A stretch of 64,000 nt of DNA from Planctomycetota bacterium (GCA_016220085.1 JACRIN010000010.1:1-64000), one strand, 5' to 3'. Positions 1-8,740 are shown, counted from the stretch's first letter. A program made the numbers and translations. The notes: generated from the letters alone by a model not told the origin.

Positions 1-716
1 GCGCCGTGCTCCACCGCGGTGCGCGCCTCGTCGAGCGTCCACACGTGCGCGAAGAGCGGCAGCTTCGCGGCGCGAGCGCGCGCGGCGACCGCGTCGAAGA
101 GCGTCGCATCGAGCGTCGGCAACTTGGGCACCGGGCCCCACTCGCCGTGCTCGAGGATCGCCTTGATCACGTCGGGGCGCAGCGGCGCGAGCTCGTCGAA
201 GCATTGGTTCACCTCCGCGACGGTGGTCACGGCGTTCGCCGGAATGCCGAACTGCGTACCGTGCCCGCCGGGCGCCGTGAACGCGGCGCCGGCGCAGTGG
301 AGCCGCGCGAGGTCGGGCTCGGTGCGCGAGCGCTCGCGCGTCGCGAAGACCGCAGCTTGGTCGTCGTGCAGGTCGACGACGTGCGTGACGCCGCAGTAGA
401 GCTGCGAACGCAGGTTGTCCTCGCGCTGGAGCCGCGCGAACGCGTCCATGCCGGAGCCGGCGACCGCGACGTGCACGTGCAGGTCGAAGAGCCCGGGTAA
501 CAGCGTCGCACCGGCGACGTCGCGCACTTCGACGCTCGCAGGCGTCGGCGTGCCGAGCGGTCGTTCGCCGAGCACGCGCTCGCCGGCGATCCACAGATCG
601 GCGGGCGCGTGCAACGTCTGCGCCTCGGGATCGAAGACCCGCGCGTTGCGCAGGACGAGCGTCGGAGCGGGAGCTTGGGCGAGCACCAACGCGAGGGGCG
701 CGAGGTTCGAGAGCAT
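1..716 (-). CDS. Amidohydrolase family protein, 3' part outside window
   Basis: The gene starts at ATG 716 and runs off the left edge, so only the first 238 codons are visible. A hydrophobic N-terminus (MLSNLAPLALVLAQAP) suggests export. It is followed by the usual amidohydrolase beta-sandwich start (LVLRNARVFDPE) and then LLPGLFDLHVHVAV near residue 80, where the two His of D-L-H-V-H are the metal-ligand pair of the TIM-barrel amidohydrolases (family knowledge). Further on, AHVWTLDEA supplies another conserved His. The substrate cannot be told from this part. A downstream stop is not in the window. An ATG at 727 is out of frame and was not used. Confidence 0.8.
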   Translation of the reverse strand, partial: MLSNLAPLALVLAQAPAPTLVLRNARVFDPEAQTLHAPADLWIAGERVLGERPLGTPTPASVEVRDVAGATLLPGLFDLHVHVAVAGSGMDAFARLQREDNLRSQLYCGVTHVVDLHDDQAAVFATRERSRTEPDLARLHCAGAAFTAPGGHGTQFGIPANAVTTVAEVNQCFDELAPLRPDVIKAILEHGEWGPVPKLPTLDATLFDAVAARARAAKLPLFAHVWTLDEARTAVEHG

Positions 717-1003
717 CGTCGCGCCATCGTACTCGGCGCGCGCGACGATTCGCGCGCCACGCGCGTCGCGCGCCGGACTCGGCTCGGCGTCACGCGTCGC
801 GTCACGTTTCGGCGTCGAGCGTCGGCGTCACGCGTCGCGTCGAGTTCCGGCGTCGCAGCGTCGGCGTCGAGAGTCGGCATCGGGCGTCGGTATCACGCGT
901 CGACAGTGCGCCTCGGCACCCCCCCATCGGTCGACGTGGCGCATCGGGCATGCATCGGGCGCGCGTCGGGCGCGCGTCGGGCGCGCGTAGGCTCCGGCCG
1001 CGG
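717..1003. repeat. Low-complexity GTCGGCGTC-rich intergenic region
   Basis: This 287-base gap between the amidohydrolase start and the bufC stop holds no convincing gene. Bases 780-1000 are built of short degenerate words such as GCGTCGGCGTC and three consecutive copies of GCGCGTCGGGC near 955-990, plus a run of seven C near 920. It should contain the promoter of the amidohydrolase gene, but I see no clear hexamers. Confidence 0.5.
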
Positions 1004-1822
1004 TCACCGCTCGACGTGCAAGCCGACGAAGAGGCCGTCGCTCGCCCACTCGCGGAACCAGTCGCCGAGCGACGTCAGCTTCGACGCGTCGAAGCCGGGT
1101 TCGGCGACGCACGCTTCGAGTGCGCGTTCGAGCGTCGCGCCGCGCATCAACTGACCGAGCAACGCGTGCTGCTCGCGCGTCAGGTTCGCGCGCCAGACTT
1201 GGTAGTCCTTGCGATAGACGGCGAGCCACGTCGGGGCTTCGCTCGGCGCCTTCGGGCGGCGCTCGTCCTTGAAGGCTTGGTAGAAGCGATTGATCGGGTG
1301 GCGGAACGCGAAGAGACGCAGCGCGGGCGTGGTGACGAGCCGCAGCGCCGGCCAGTCGCTCTGCGGCACGGCTTCGAGCTCCGCGCGGCTCACCGGGGCG
1401 CACGCGTGCTCGTCGAAGACCTCTTGAACGGCGCGTTCGAGCGCGGCGAGCTCGCCGTAGAAGACCTTCTTCTTGACGTGGGTGCTCGCGACGTGGCTCG
1501 CGAGCTTCGCACCGAGTTGATTGAGGCTGAAATGCGTCGACGGATGCGCTGTGACGTAGCCGCGCGCCAGTTTCGCGAAGCGCTCGTCGCCCAACGTCCA
1601 CGCCAGGCACGGGAAGTCCTCGCGCAGGCAATCGATCAGGCGCAGGAAGTACATGTCGGAGTAGAGCTCGACACGCTCGACCGCGGACAGGTGCTCGGAA
1701 GGCTTGACGACACGCTCGAGCTCGGGCTCGGGGACGACGCGCTCGCCCGCGAGCCCGGCACGCACGCCGTCGGGGTGCGTGATCACGCCTTGCAGCCACT
1801 GCTCGATCTCGACCAATTTCAC
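1004..1822 (-). CDS. bufC: DUF2063/HvfC-BufC-like partner of the MNIO maturase
   Basis: A 272-residue protein read from a GTG at 1822 that overlaps the TGA of the maturase gene (GTGA), so the two are probably translationally coupled. The N-terminal part (about 1-110, with [20 protein letters not shown]) matches the DUF2063 helical domain that accompanies DUF692/MNIO enzymes. In known systems this partner recruits or presents the precursor peptide to the MNIO enzyme (family knowledge; HvfC, BufC, MbnC relatives). The C-terminal half contains [17 protein letters not shown] and ends in a short helical segment. Together with the next two genes it forms a minimal bufferin locus; no DoxX-type bufD is adjacent. 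Confidence 0.8.
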   Translation of the reverse strand: MKLVEIEQWLQGVITHPDGVRAGLAGERVVPEPELERVVKPSEHLSAVERVELYSDMYFLRLIDCLREDFPCLAWTLGDERFAKLARGYVTAHPSTHFSLNQLGAKLASHVASTHVKKKVFYGELAALERAVQEVFDEHACAPVSRAELEAVPQSDWPALRLVTTPALRLFAFRHPINRFYQAFKDERRPKAPSEAPTWLAVYRKDYQVWRANLTREQHALLGQLMRGATLERALEACVAEPGFDASKLTSLGDWFREWASDGLFVGLHVER

Positions 1823-2664
1823 GCGCGCACCTCGAGCCCGCTGCGGAAGCGCTCGGCCTTCTTGACCTCCGCGTGGACGACGTCGAACTCGGGGATGTCC
1901 TGATCCCACTCGAGCAGCGTCGCGCGCGGCCCGGCGCGACGCATGACCTCCGCGTAGAGCTTCCACACCGGATCGACGACCTCGCCGGTGTGCGTGTCGA
2001 TGCAATGCGTGCCGTGATCGGTGTGGCCGGCGAGGTGGATTTGCACCACGCGGTCCCACGGGATCGTCTTCAGGTACTCGAACGGATCGAAGCCGTGGTT
2101 GCGCGAGCTGACGTAGACGTTGTTGACGTCGAGCAAGAGCGCGCAGTCGGCTTCCTCGGCCATCCGCGCGAGGAACTCCGACTCGGGCATCGTCGTCGAC
2201 GCGAACTCGAGGTACGTCGACGGGTTTTCGAGCACCAATGGCCGCTCCAAGAAGTCCTGGACCTCGCGGATGCGGCGCACGATGTTCGCGAGCGCTTCCT
2301 CGGTGTACGGGATCGGCAGCAGATCGTGGTTGTTGCGGCCCGCGACGCCGGTCCAACACACGTGATCGCCGAGCCAGACCGCCTTGCAGCGGCGCGCGAG
2401 CTCCTTCAGCTCGCGGAAGTACGCCCAATCGAGCGGATCGGTCCCGCCGATGCCCATCGACACGCCGTGCATGACGATTCTGTAGCGCTCGGCGACGGAA
2501 TCGAGCACCCACATCGGCCGCCCGCCGGTCGCCATGAAGTTCTCGCTGATGATCTCGAACCAGTCGACGCTCGGACGCTTCTCGAGCACGTGCCCGAAGT
2601 GCACGTTGCGCAAGCCGAGGCCGAGCCCGAGGTCCGGCAGGTTCCAGCGATTCGCGATCGTCAT
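1819..2664 (-). CDS. bufB: MNIO (DUF692) family bufferin maturase
   Basis: A 281-residue multinuclear non-haem iron oxidase of the DUF692 family, a TIM-barrel enzyme that oxidatively modifies Cys residues of RiPP precursors, for example to oxazolones or thioamides (family knowledge). Visible conserved blocks are [68 protein letters not shown] and LEWDQDIP; the His, Asp, Asn and Glu in these blocks are the iron ligands. The start at ATG 2664 removes a low-complexity antisense-like extension of the open frame. It lies between the Cys-rich precursor gene and the DUF2063 gene, the classical order for a bufferin operon. It acts in the cytoplasm before export of the precursor. Confidence 0.88.
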   Translation of the reverse strand: MTIANRWNLPDLGLGLGLRNVHFGHVLEKRPSVDWFEIISENFMATGGRPMWVLDSVAERYRIVMHGVSMGIGGTDPLDWAYFRELKELARRCKAVWLGDHVCWTGVAGRNNHDLLPIPYTEEALANIVRRIREVQDFLERPLVLENPSTYLEFASTTMPESEFLARMAEEADCALLLDVNNVYVSSRNHGFDPFEYLKTIPWDRVVQIHLAGHTDHGTHCIDTHTGEVVDPVWKLYAEVMRRAGPRATLLEWDQDIPEFDVVHAEVKKAERFRSGLEVRA

Positions 2665-2672
2665 GGTGTGCA

Positions 2673-2720
2673 ACGAGCGAGCGGCTCGGCCTCCGTCGGA
2701 GGCGTGAGCCGCTCGCTCGT
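2673..2720. terminator. Perfect 15-bp stem-loop between precursor and maturase genes
   Basis: Bases 2673-2687 (ACGAGCGAGCGGCTC) and 2706-2720 are exact reverse complements, and the 18-base loop contains a second small stem (GCCTCC/GGAGGC). On the minus strand no T-run follows, so for the bufferin operon it is more likely an attenuator or RNA-stability element that lets the precursor be made in excess over its enzymes. On the plus strand a weak T-rich stretch (GTTTCCTCT) follows. Confidence 0.7.
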
Positions 2721-2728
2721 CGTTTCCT

Positions 2729-3103
2729 CTAGTGCTTGACGGGAACGGCGCAGCCGCCTTTGCCCTTGCACGAGTTCTTGCCAGCGCAGCCGTTGTCGCC
2801 GGTCGAGCAGCCGCCTTGACCCTTGCACGCATTCGCGCCCTTGCACGAGTGCTTCTCCGCGGTCGCACAACCGCCCTTGCCCTTGCACGCATTCTGGCCG
2901 GCGCAGGTGTTCGCCGCGGTCTTGCACGCGCCCATGCCCTTGCAGGCGTTCATGCCCTTGCAAGCGTGCTTGTCGGCCATCGCATGCATGCCGGCGGCGT
3001 GCCCGCTGTCGTGCGAGCTCTTACAGGACGAGGTGACGCCGGCGACCAACCCGGCAACGGCGAGCGCGATCAGCGCGCCCGAGGTCTTGACAGTGACGTT
3101 CAT
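2729..3103 (-). CDS. bufA: BufA2-type Cys-rich bufferin precursor (RiPP metallophore)
   Basis: A 124-residue precursor starting at ATG 3103 behind a strong AGGAG. Residues 1-26 form an export signal ([15 protein letters not shown]); C27 follows SS and is at best a weak lipobox. From residue 46 there are four tandem modules, each with three Cys spaced C-x5-C-x5-[46 protein letters not shown] and [15 protein letters not shown] (Cys 48/54/60, 67/73/79, 87/93/99, 106/112/118). The CKGxGxC pattern is that of periplasmic bufferin-type metallophores, which bind copper after modification of Cys by the MNIO enzyme encoded next door (family knowledge). Residues 31-46 are His/Met-rich, also suited to copper. 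The metal specificity here is inferred. Confidence 0.85.
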   Translation of the reverse strand: MNVTVKTSGALIALAVAGLVAGVTSSCKSSHDSGHAAGMHAMADKHACKGMNACKGMGACKTAANTCAGQNACKGKGGCATAEKHSCKGANACKGQGGCSTGDNGCAGKNSCKGKGGCAVPVKH

Positions 3104-3291
3104 TGGAAGGAACTCCTTCAGGGGGAAAAGAAGTGTCGGACTCGCGCCACAATACGCAGCGCGCGGCCGATTTGGATGCACGGATCGCGTCAGGCTTTCT
3201 CGCTCGCTCCGCAATCCCGCGAATGCGCCGGAGGCTCTCGCCGAGCCCATCTCGCGACGTACCCGAGTCCTGGCCGAGCCCGATCCGAGCC

Positions 3292-4161
3292 CTATCCGAG
3301 CCCTTCGGCGGCCTTCGCGCGCCTCCACGCGTCCATCATCGTGTCGAGGCTCTGCCCGACCAGCGACCCGCCGCAGTCGCGCTCGACCGAACGAAAGCGA
3401 CGCTCGAAGCGCCGGATCGCGTCGCGGGCCGCGCGCTCGGGATCGATCTTCAGGTAATTACCGAGGAAGGCGGCGGCGAGCAACACGTCGCCGAGCTCGC
3501 GCTCGAGCGCCTCGCGCGCCGCGTCGTCTTGGGGCGGCCCGGTGCGCGCGAAGACTTCCTCGAGCTCGCGCACCTCTTCGCCGACCTTCGCGAGCGCGTC
3601 GGTCACGTTGGTCCATCGGAAGCCCGCGGACATCGCCTTCTCGCCGACGCGCTTCGCGCGCTGGAGCGCGGGCATCCCGGCGGGGACGCCGGCGATCGCG
3701 CTCGAGTCGGTCTGCTTCGCCTCGCGCTCTTTCTGCTTGATGCGCTCCCAGTTGTTCAACGCTTGCTCGGCGCCGTCGACCTGCACGTCGCCGAAGACGT
3801 GCGGGTGACGGCGGACGAGCTTCTCGCACACCGCGTTGGCGACGTCGGCGAGCGAGAATCTGCCCGCCTGCTCCTCGATGCGCGCGAGCAGCACGATTCC
3901 CATCAGCAAGTCGCCGCTCTCCTCGATCACGTCCGCCTCGGTCTTCGACTCGACGGCGTCGACGACCTCGTGCGCTTCCTCGACCAGGTGCGGCGCGACG
4001 CTCTTCGCGGTCTGCTCGCGGTCCCACGGGCAACCGTCGGGCGCGCGCAGGCGGTCGACGATCGCGACGAGCTCGTTCAACGCGTCGATGCGCGCCTCGC
4101 CGATCGACTTCGGCACTTCGAGCGGACGCGGAACGGGCTTTTCGGACGGTGCTTGGCTCAT
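3292..4161 (-). CDS. mazG: Nucleoside triphosphate pyrophosphohydrolase MazG
   Basis: A 289-residue tandem-domain MazG, which hydrolyses NTPs/dNTPs to NMP and PPi as a house-cleaning enzyme. The first domain has LRAPDGCPWDREQT, LVEEAHEVVDAVE (the EExxE-type magnesium site) and EESGDLLMGIVL with its ExxD motif. The second has VGEEVRELEEVF and LERELGDVLLAAAFL. The length is near the usual ~265 residues, with a short N-terminal extension. It follows the channel gene by 11 bases at the end of a four-gene operon whose members otherwise overlap by ATGA. Confidence 0.95.
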   Translation of the reverse strand: MSQAPSEKPVPRPLEVPKSIGEARIDALNELVAIVDRLRAPDGCPWDREQTAKSVAPHLVEEAHEVVDAVESKTEADVIEESGDLLMGIVLLARIEEQAGRFSLADVANAVCEKLVRRHPHVFGDVQVDGAEQALNNWERIKQKEREAKQTDSSAIAGVPAGMPALQRAKRVGEKAMSAGFRWTNVTDALAKVGEEVRELEEVFARTGPPQDDAAREALERELGDVLLAAAFLGNYLKIDPERAARDAIRRFERRFRSVERDCGGSLVGQSLDTMMDAWRRAKAAEGLG

Positions 4162-4172
4162 ACGGGCAAATC

Positions 4173-4925
4173 CTACGCTCGAACCGGCTGCCTGCGACCG
4201 CGCAGATAGCCGCGCAGTCCGTGCGCCGGACCGAGCAAGGCGTAGATCAATCCCGCGAAGGCCGCGTTGTCCGCGGAGCCGAACCACGCGATCGCGAGCG
4301 AGAGGATTCCGATGCAGGCGTCGATTCCGTGCGCCAGGAGCGCGTCGACGGTGATGTGGCGTTCGAGCGCGTCGAGCTCCAAGCGCTCGCGCAACTTCCA
4401 CGCGTGCCGGTAGAGCAACAGGAAGACGATCGACACCGCGAGGTAGCCGCTGCTGTAGATCAGCATCAACTGCCGCGGATCCCAGCCGTCGAACGCCTCC
4501 TGCACGCGCGCGGCGAACTGCGGCGACGTCTCGGCGTCGATCCAACCGAGTTGGAGCATCCACGCGCCGAACAGCAGCGAGAACAGGAACTTCAGCGGAT
4601 AGACGAAGAACAGCACCAGGAACACGAGCACCGCGTTCCACACGAGGACGAAGCGATCGACGATCCCGTGGCGGCGGAAGAACGTGTAGTGCTGATACCA
4701 GAGGAGGTAGAGCAACGCGAAGCACGCCGCGAACGCCGGGAAGCCGCGCACGGCGTCGAGCAGCTGCTCGTAGGTGCGTGGAACTTCGAGCGCGACGACC
4801 AGCAGCGTCAGCGCGAACGCGAAGACGGCGTCGCTGAACGCTTCGACGCGGTTGACCTCATGGCTGCGCCAACGGAAGCGCGGGTCGCTGCCGAAGGCGC
4901 TTTCTACGAGAGGGCCGCGGATCAT
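4173..4925 (-). CDS. TMEM175-family (DUF1211) potassium channel-like membrane protein
   Basis: A 250-residue polytopic protein. The first membrane helix carries RVEAFSDAVFAFALTLLVV, which includes the FSD signature of TMEM175/DUF1211 channels, a family of non-canonical tetrameric K+ channels. About six hydrophobic segments follow (ACFALLYLLWYQHYTFF, VLVFLVLFFVYPLKFLF, YLAVSIVFLLLY, GILSLAIAW and others). Its ATG at 4925 overlaps the TGA of the upstream lipoprotein gene (ATGA), so it is co-translated with it. Ion selectivity is inferred from the family only. Confidence 0.85.
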   Translation of the reverse strand: MIRGPLVESAFGSDPRFRWRSHEVNRVEAFSDAVFAFALTLLVVALEVPRTYEQLLDAVRGFPAFAACFALLYLLWYQHYTFFRRHGIVDRFVLVWNAVLVFLVLFFVYPLKFLFSLLFGAWMLQLGWIDAETSPQFAARVQEAFDGWDPRQLMLIYSSGYLAVSIVFLLLYRHAWKLRERLELDALERHITVDALLAHGIDACIGILSLAIAWFGSADNAAFAGLIYALLGPAHGLRGYLRGRRQPVRA

Positions 4926-6244
4926 CGTCGTCCTTCGAGCTCGATGCGCACCACGCGGTGCTCGGTCAGCGGGCGCCCAGGTCGGTTGGCGCGCTCACCG
5001 GTTTCGGTGTAGTCGCCCCAACCGCTCGCCGCGTTGACGAAGAAGGCGCCGTCGGCGAACACGCCGAGCGTCGGATCGTCGAGCGGCGGACCTTCGAGCA
5101 GGATGTCGATGCGCTCGACCGCGGTGCGGGTCGCGTCGAGCGCGATGCGGAGCACTCGGTGCGTCTGCGTGCCGTTCTGGATCGCGTAGAGCGCGCCGTC
5201 GTGCCAGTAGAGACCGTCGACGCCGCGCAGGCGCTCCTCGCTGCCCTTCAGGAGCGCGTGCGAGCCCGCGACCGTGTCGACGCGCGCGATGCCGCGCGGA
5301 TAGTCGGCGACGAAGAGCTCGCCGCGCTCGCTGAAGGCGAGGCCTTGCGGATTGCGCCAATCGTCGCCCCATGGCACCCGTTGCAGGCCGCCCGCGAACT
5401 CGAGATCCGGCTCGCGGTGCAGCTCCCAGCGATACAGGCCCGGCGTGCGACTGTCGGTCGCCCACACCGAACCATCGGGCCCGACTGCGACATCGCCGAG
5501 CACGTGCTCGCCCTCGGACTGCAAGATGGACTCGAAGCCGACGTCTCCATCGCGGAGATCGAAGCCGATCACGCTGGCGGCGACCGCCGGTCGCGAGCCG
5601 AACCCGGTCGACTGCGGTACGCGGCTGGATGCGACCCAGAGCACGCGTCGCCCGCTGTCGATCGTCAGCCCGAACGCGCCGAGCAGCCGCATGTCGGGGC
5701 CCGCGAAGTCATGGAACTCGCCGTCGGGCGTCACGCGCCAGATCCTGCGCTCGCGCACGCTCGACACGAAGAAGTCGCGCGTCACCGGGTCGAACGCGAC
5801 GCCTTCCGCGATCACGCCCTTCATCGGCCAGATGAAACCGGCGAGCGACGGCTGTTCGCGCTTGGTGTCGCTCGCGCACGCCGCGAGCAACGTGAGGGCG
5901 CAGCCGATCGCGACGCGAGCGAGCCCGGCGCGCGAGAACGCGGAGGCTGAGCAGCTCGCTCGTTCGCCCGAACTCACGCCCGAACTCACGCCCGAACTCA
6001 CGCCCGCACTCACGTGCGAACTCACGTGCGAACTCACGTGCGAACTCTCGTGCGAACTCTCGTGCGAACTCTCGTGCGAACTCTCGTGCGAGCTCACGTG
6101 CGAACTCTCGTGCGAACTCTCGTGCGAACTCTCGTGCGAACTCACGCCCGAAGTCCCGCGAGAACCCATGCGCGACAGTAGGCCCGAGAAACGGCGCGGC
6201 GTCGCGCGTGCTCTCGACGCAAGATCGTGCGGCGCCCAGCTCAT
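4922..6244 (-). CDS. NHL/SMP-30-like beta-propeller lipoprotein with repeat-coded N-terminal extension
   Basis: The C-terminal ~330 residues form a beta-propeller of the SMP-30/NHL kind, with repeated blades such as [36 protein letters not shown] and [16 protein letters not shown] lipoprotein signal ([10 protein letters not shown]) precedes them. The frame is open much further upstream, through a 12-base tandem repeat coding for [12 protein letters not shown] tetrapeptides. ATG 6244 has a good GGAGG and overlaps the queC stop as ATGA, so I use it, but a signal peptide about 80 residues in is unusual. ATG 6169 and GTG 5977 (just before the signal peptide, inside the repeat) are real alternatives. 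No enzymatic activity is evident. Confidence 0.7.
   Translation of the reverse strand: MSWAPHDLASRARATPRRFSGLLSRMGSRGTSGVSSHESSHESSHESSHVSSHESSHESSHESSHESSHVSSHVSSHVSAGVSSGVSSGVSSGERASCSASAFSRAGLARVAIGCALTLLAACASDTKREQPSLAGFIWPMKGVIAEGVAFDPVTRDFFVSSVRERRIWRVTPDGEFHDFAGPDMRLLGAFGLTIDSGRRVLWVASSRVPQSTGFGSRPAVAASVIGFDLRDGDVGFESILQSEGEHVLGDVAVGPDGSVWATDSRTPGLYRWELHREPDLEFAGGLQRVPWGDDWRNPQGLAFSERGELFVADYPRGIARVDTVAGSHALLKGSEERLRGVDGLYWHDGALYAIQNGTQTHRVLRIALDATRTAVERIDILLEGPPLDDPTLGVFADGAFFVNAASGWGDYTETGERANRPGRPLTEHRVVRIELEGRR
5969..6160. repeat. 12-bp tandem repeat, 15 full units plus one degenerate
   Basis: Fifteen consecutive 12-base units from 5969 to 6148, of the forms CGAACTCACGCC, CGAACTCACGTG and CGAACTCTCGTG, followed by a degenerate sixteenth (6149-6160). 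On the minus strand they code in frame for Ser-Ser-Gly/His-Val/Glu tetrapeptides. Because the unit is a multiple of three, gain or loss of units keeps the downstream lipoprotein frame open. Confidence 0.9.
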
Positions 6245-6978
6245 GCGCCCGCCTCCGCGTACCTGACCGGATCGCGTCGGCCCGCATCGCGAAAACCCTT
6301 CAAGCGCAACACGCACGCGTCGCAACGGCCGCACGCGAGCGCACGCTCGCCGCCGACGTCCGCGACGATCGGGTCGTAGCACGTCTGCGTCAACCCGAAA
6401 TCGACGCCGAGTTCGAGCCCGCGCGAAACGATCGCGGCCTTGGAGAGCTTCAAGAGCGGCGCGTGCACTCGAAAGCGCGCGCCCTGCTCGGTCCCGACCG
6501 CGGTGGCGACGCGGGCGAGCTCCTCGAACGCGTGCAGGAACTCCGGCCTGCAATCGGGATAGCCCGAGTAGTCGAGCGCGTTGATGCCGAGGAAGAGCTC
6601 GCGCGCGCCGAGCGTCTCCGCCCAGCCCAACGCGACCGCGAGGAAGACCGTGTTGCGCGCCGGCACGTACGTCACCGGCACGCCGTGGCCGATCGCGTGC
6701 TCGCTGCGATCCTTCGGCACGTCGATCGCGTCCGTCAGCGCGGAGCCCCCGAGCGCGGAAAGATCGACGGTGACGATGCGGTGCTCGACGGCGCCGAGCG
6801 CTCGCGCGACGCGCGCGGCCGCTTCGAGCTCGACGATGTGCCGCTGACCGTAGCGGAAGGAAAGCGCGTGACACTCGAACCCCGCCGCGCGCGCTTCGGC
6901 GAGCGCGACCGCCGAATCCATGCCACCTGAGACGAGGCAAACGGCGCGCGCGGGATCGGTCGGATTCAAAGCGCGCAC
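6241..6978 (-). CDS. queC: 7-cyano-7-deazaguanine synthase QueC
   Basis: A 245-residue PP-loop ATPase that converts 7-carboxy-7-deazaguanine to preQ0 in queuosine synthesis. The ATP-binding SGGMDS is at residues 17-22. [10 protein letters not shown] and [15 protein letters not shown] are typical QueC blocks. The C-terminal Cys set (QTCYD ... [10 protein letters not shown]) binds zinc. No queD, queE or queF is adjacent. The start is uncertain: a -10-like TAGGCT (6979-6984 on the minus strand) abuts GTG 6978, so a TTG at 6969 (leading directly into [10 protein letters not shown]) could be the true start. It heads the operon with the lipoprotein, channel and mazG genes. Confidence 0.93.
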   Translation of the reverse strand: MRALNPTDPARAVCLVSGGMDSAVALAEARAAGFECHALSFRYGQRHIVELEAAARVARALGAVEHRIVTVDLSALGGSALTDAIDVPKDRSEHAIGHGVPVTYVPARNTVFLAVALGWAETLGARELFLGINALDYSGYPDCRPEFLHAFEELARVATAVGTEQGARFRVHAPLLKLSKAAIVSRGLELGVDFGLTQTCYDPIVADVGGERALACGRCDACVLRLKGFRDAGRRDPVRYAEAGA

Positions 6979-7131
6979 AGCCTAGCGCCTCGCGTCGCGC
7001 CGAAAAGCAAAGCGTGGAGCGCGAAGCCGGCGCAGCGTGCTCTCGCTGCGCAGCATCGCGCTCGCGAACGCCCGACCGTGAATCGCGAGGCACGCACGCC
7101 GGCCCCGCGCTTCACGGCCCGCTCGAGCGCG

Positions 7132-7878
7132 TCAGCGCTGGCCGCCCGCCGTGGGTTGTGCCGCCGGAGCAGGCTGCTTCGGCTCGCGCTCGAGCCGCGC
7201 CACTTCCGCGAGGCGCGCGCCCTCGGCGACGCGCAGCATCGCACCGACGTCCGCGCCGGAGCCGACGACGGTCAAGGAGCTCGCGCCGCCCGCCACCACG
7301 GTGACGAAGCTCTCCGGGAAGAGCGCGCGAACGCTGTTCATCAACGCGCGCGCATCGAGCGGCCACACGTCGACCACGGCGTGTACCATCAGCGCCGGAT
7401 GGCGGTCGAGCAACGGGAGCTCCGTCGCGAGCACGGGGTAGGCGACGCCCGGCGCGTCGGCGCCGCGCATCGCCGGCATATGCAGCGCGAGCATCCGCGG
7501 CTCGTCGTGCGTCGCGATGCTCATGCGGTAGCCCTCGCGCGCCATCAGCGCTTCGAACCACGTGTAGACCTGTTCGGCCGGCACGGTCGCGTTCGACGTC
7601 AGGCCGATCGAACTCGCCGCGAGGCGCGTGCGCACGGCGTCGCTGAAGGAGACGTGCTCGCCGCTCGCGGCCTCGAAGCTCGCCACCAAGTCGATCAATT
7701 TCGCCTGACCGCCGCGGACGTCGATCGTCCACGGTCTCTCGGGCGCTCGCAGCCGCGCCGCAAGGCCGACGGCAGGCGCGGAAGCGGCCTGCGCGACCGC
7801 CGGACGCGCTTGGTCGCCGGCGAAGAGTGCGGAGCAAGACGCGATGAGCAACACGAAAGCCAACAGTTGGATGCGCAT
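7132..7878 (-). CDS. Secreted secretin-N-domain-like protein (paralogue 1)
   Basis: A 248-residue protein starting at ATG 7878 with a signal peptide (MRIQLLAFVLLIASCSALFAG). The segment from about residue 45 (WTIDVRGGQAKLIDLVASFE, then SFSDAVRTRL and AEQVYTWFEALMAREGYRM) looks like the short N-terminal secretin/TonB domain. The later segment (VVDVWPLDARALMNSVRALF ... LTVVGSGADVGAMLRVAE) looks like a NolW/secretin N1 domain. No secretin pore domain follows, so it cannot form a channel alone. It is a clear paralogue of the next protein. The role is unknown; a periplasmic accessory of a secretion or pilus system is possible but no such genes are nearby. Confidence 0.72.
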   Translation of the reverse strand: MRIQLLAFVLLIASCSALFAGDQARPAVAQAASAPAVGLAARLRAPERPWTIDVRGGQAKLIDLVASFEAASGEHVSFSDAVRTRLAASSIGLTSNATVPAEQVYTWFEALMAREGYRMSIATHDEPRMLALHMPAMRGADAPGVAYPVLATELPLLDRHPALMVHAVVDVWPLDARALMNSVRALFPESFVTVVAGGASSLTVVGSGADVGAMLRVAEGARLAEVARLEREPKQPAPAAQPTAGGQR

Positions 7879-8035
7879 GTTCGATGGGTTCCTCGGGATG
7901 GATACCGAGCGCACAGATGCCGCGGCCGCGCGTTTCTTCCGCGCGAATCCGACGTGTCGGACTGCGGCCCCGTCGCTGACGTGCGCCGATCCGCACGGGA
8001 CGAGCCCGTGCAGCGACCTCACGCGCCGGAGCCGG

Positions 8036-8740
8036 TCAGCGCTTCTCGTCGCCGTCGGTCGCACCGACGACGGGCGCGAGCCGCGCGCGCTCCTGCTCCA
8101 TCGCGCTCTGGAGCAGCCGCACCATTCCCGCGACCTCCGCGCCGCAGCCGAGCAGGATCACCGAGTTCGACTCACCGACGGCGACCAGGTTGTCCAGCCG
8201 CCCGCCGAGCGCGCGCAGGCTGTTCTGCAGCGTGCGCGCCTCGAGCGGTGTGACGTCGAGCACCGTCTGCACGTAGAGCGCGGGATGGCGATCGAGCTCC
8301 CCAAGCTGCTCGGGCTCGTCGACGCCGACGTGCAGCGGCGTCTTCTCGCCGCTGGCGTCGAACGACGCGTTCGTCCACAGCACGAGCACGCGCGGTCCGG
8401 TTTGCGCCGTGACCGCGACGCGGTAGCCCTCGTTCGCGATCAACGACTCGAACCACGTGTAGACCTGCTCGGGCTCCACCTCCGTGTTCGAGGTCAGGCC
8501 GACGCGCTTCGCGGCGAGCTGCTTGCCGACGGCGTCGCTGAAGGTGATGCGCTCGCCGCTCGCCCCCTCGAAGCTCCTCACGAGATCGACGAGCTTCGCC
8601 TGACCGTCTCGCACGTCGATCGTCCACCGCCGATCCGGCGCCGGAAAGCGCGCGGCCAAGCCTTCCGCGGGCGCGGGCACGGGCGCCTGCGAGCACGAGG
8701 ACAGCAACAAGACCGACGTCACGAGGCAGGAGCGCAACAC
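8036..8740 (-). CDS. Secretin-N-domain-like lipoprotein (paralogue 2)
   Basis: A 234-residue lipoprotein starting at GTG 8740 behind GGAGG. The signal ends in VLLLSSCSQ with a lipobox Cys. It shares with the preceding paralogue the order WTIDVRDGQAKLVDLVRSFE, FSDAVGKQLAAK, VGLTSNTEVEPEQVYTWFE and a C-terminal N1-like unit (VLDVTPLEARTLQNSLRAL ... VILLGCGAEVAGMV). The pair arose by tandem duplication and diverged mainly in the signal region and the C-terminal tail. Function is not assignable. Confidence 0.72.
   Translation of the reverse strand: MLRSCLVTSVLLLSSCSQAPVPAPAEGLAARFPAPDRRWTIDVRDGQAKLVDLVRSFEGASGERITFSDAVGKQLAAKRVGLTSNTEVEPEQVYTWFESLIANEGYRVAVTAQTGPRVLVLWTNASFDASGEKTPLHVGVDEPEQLGELDRHPALYVQTVLDVTPLEARTLQNSLRALGGRLDNLVAVGESNSVILLGCGAEVAGMVRLLQSAMEQERARLAPVVGATDGDEKR

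Noticed and set aside
2665-2892. N-terminal extension of the MNIO maturase
   Set aside because: The Arg/Ala-rich extension overlaps the Cys-rich precursor gene in another frame; ATG 2664 gives the normal family start.
5969-6160. The 12-bp repeat as a CRISPR array
   Set aside because: Units are contiguous without spacers; it is a simple coding tandem repeat.
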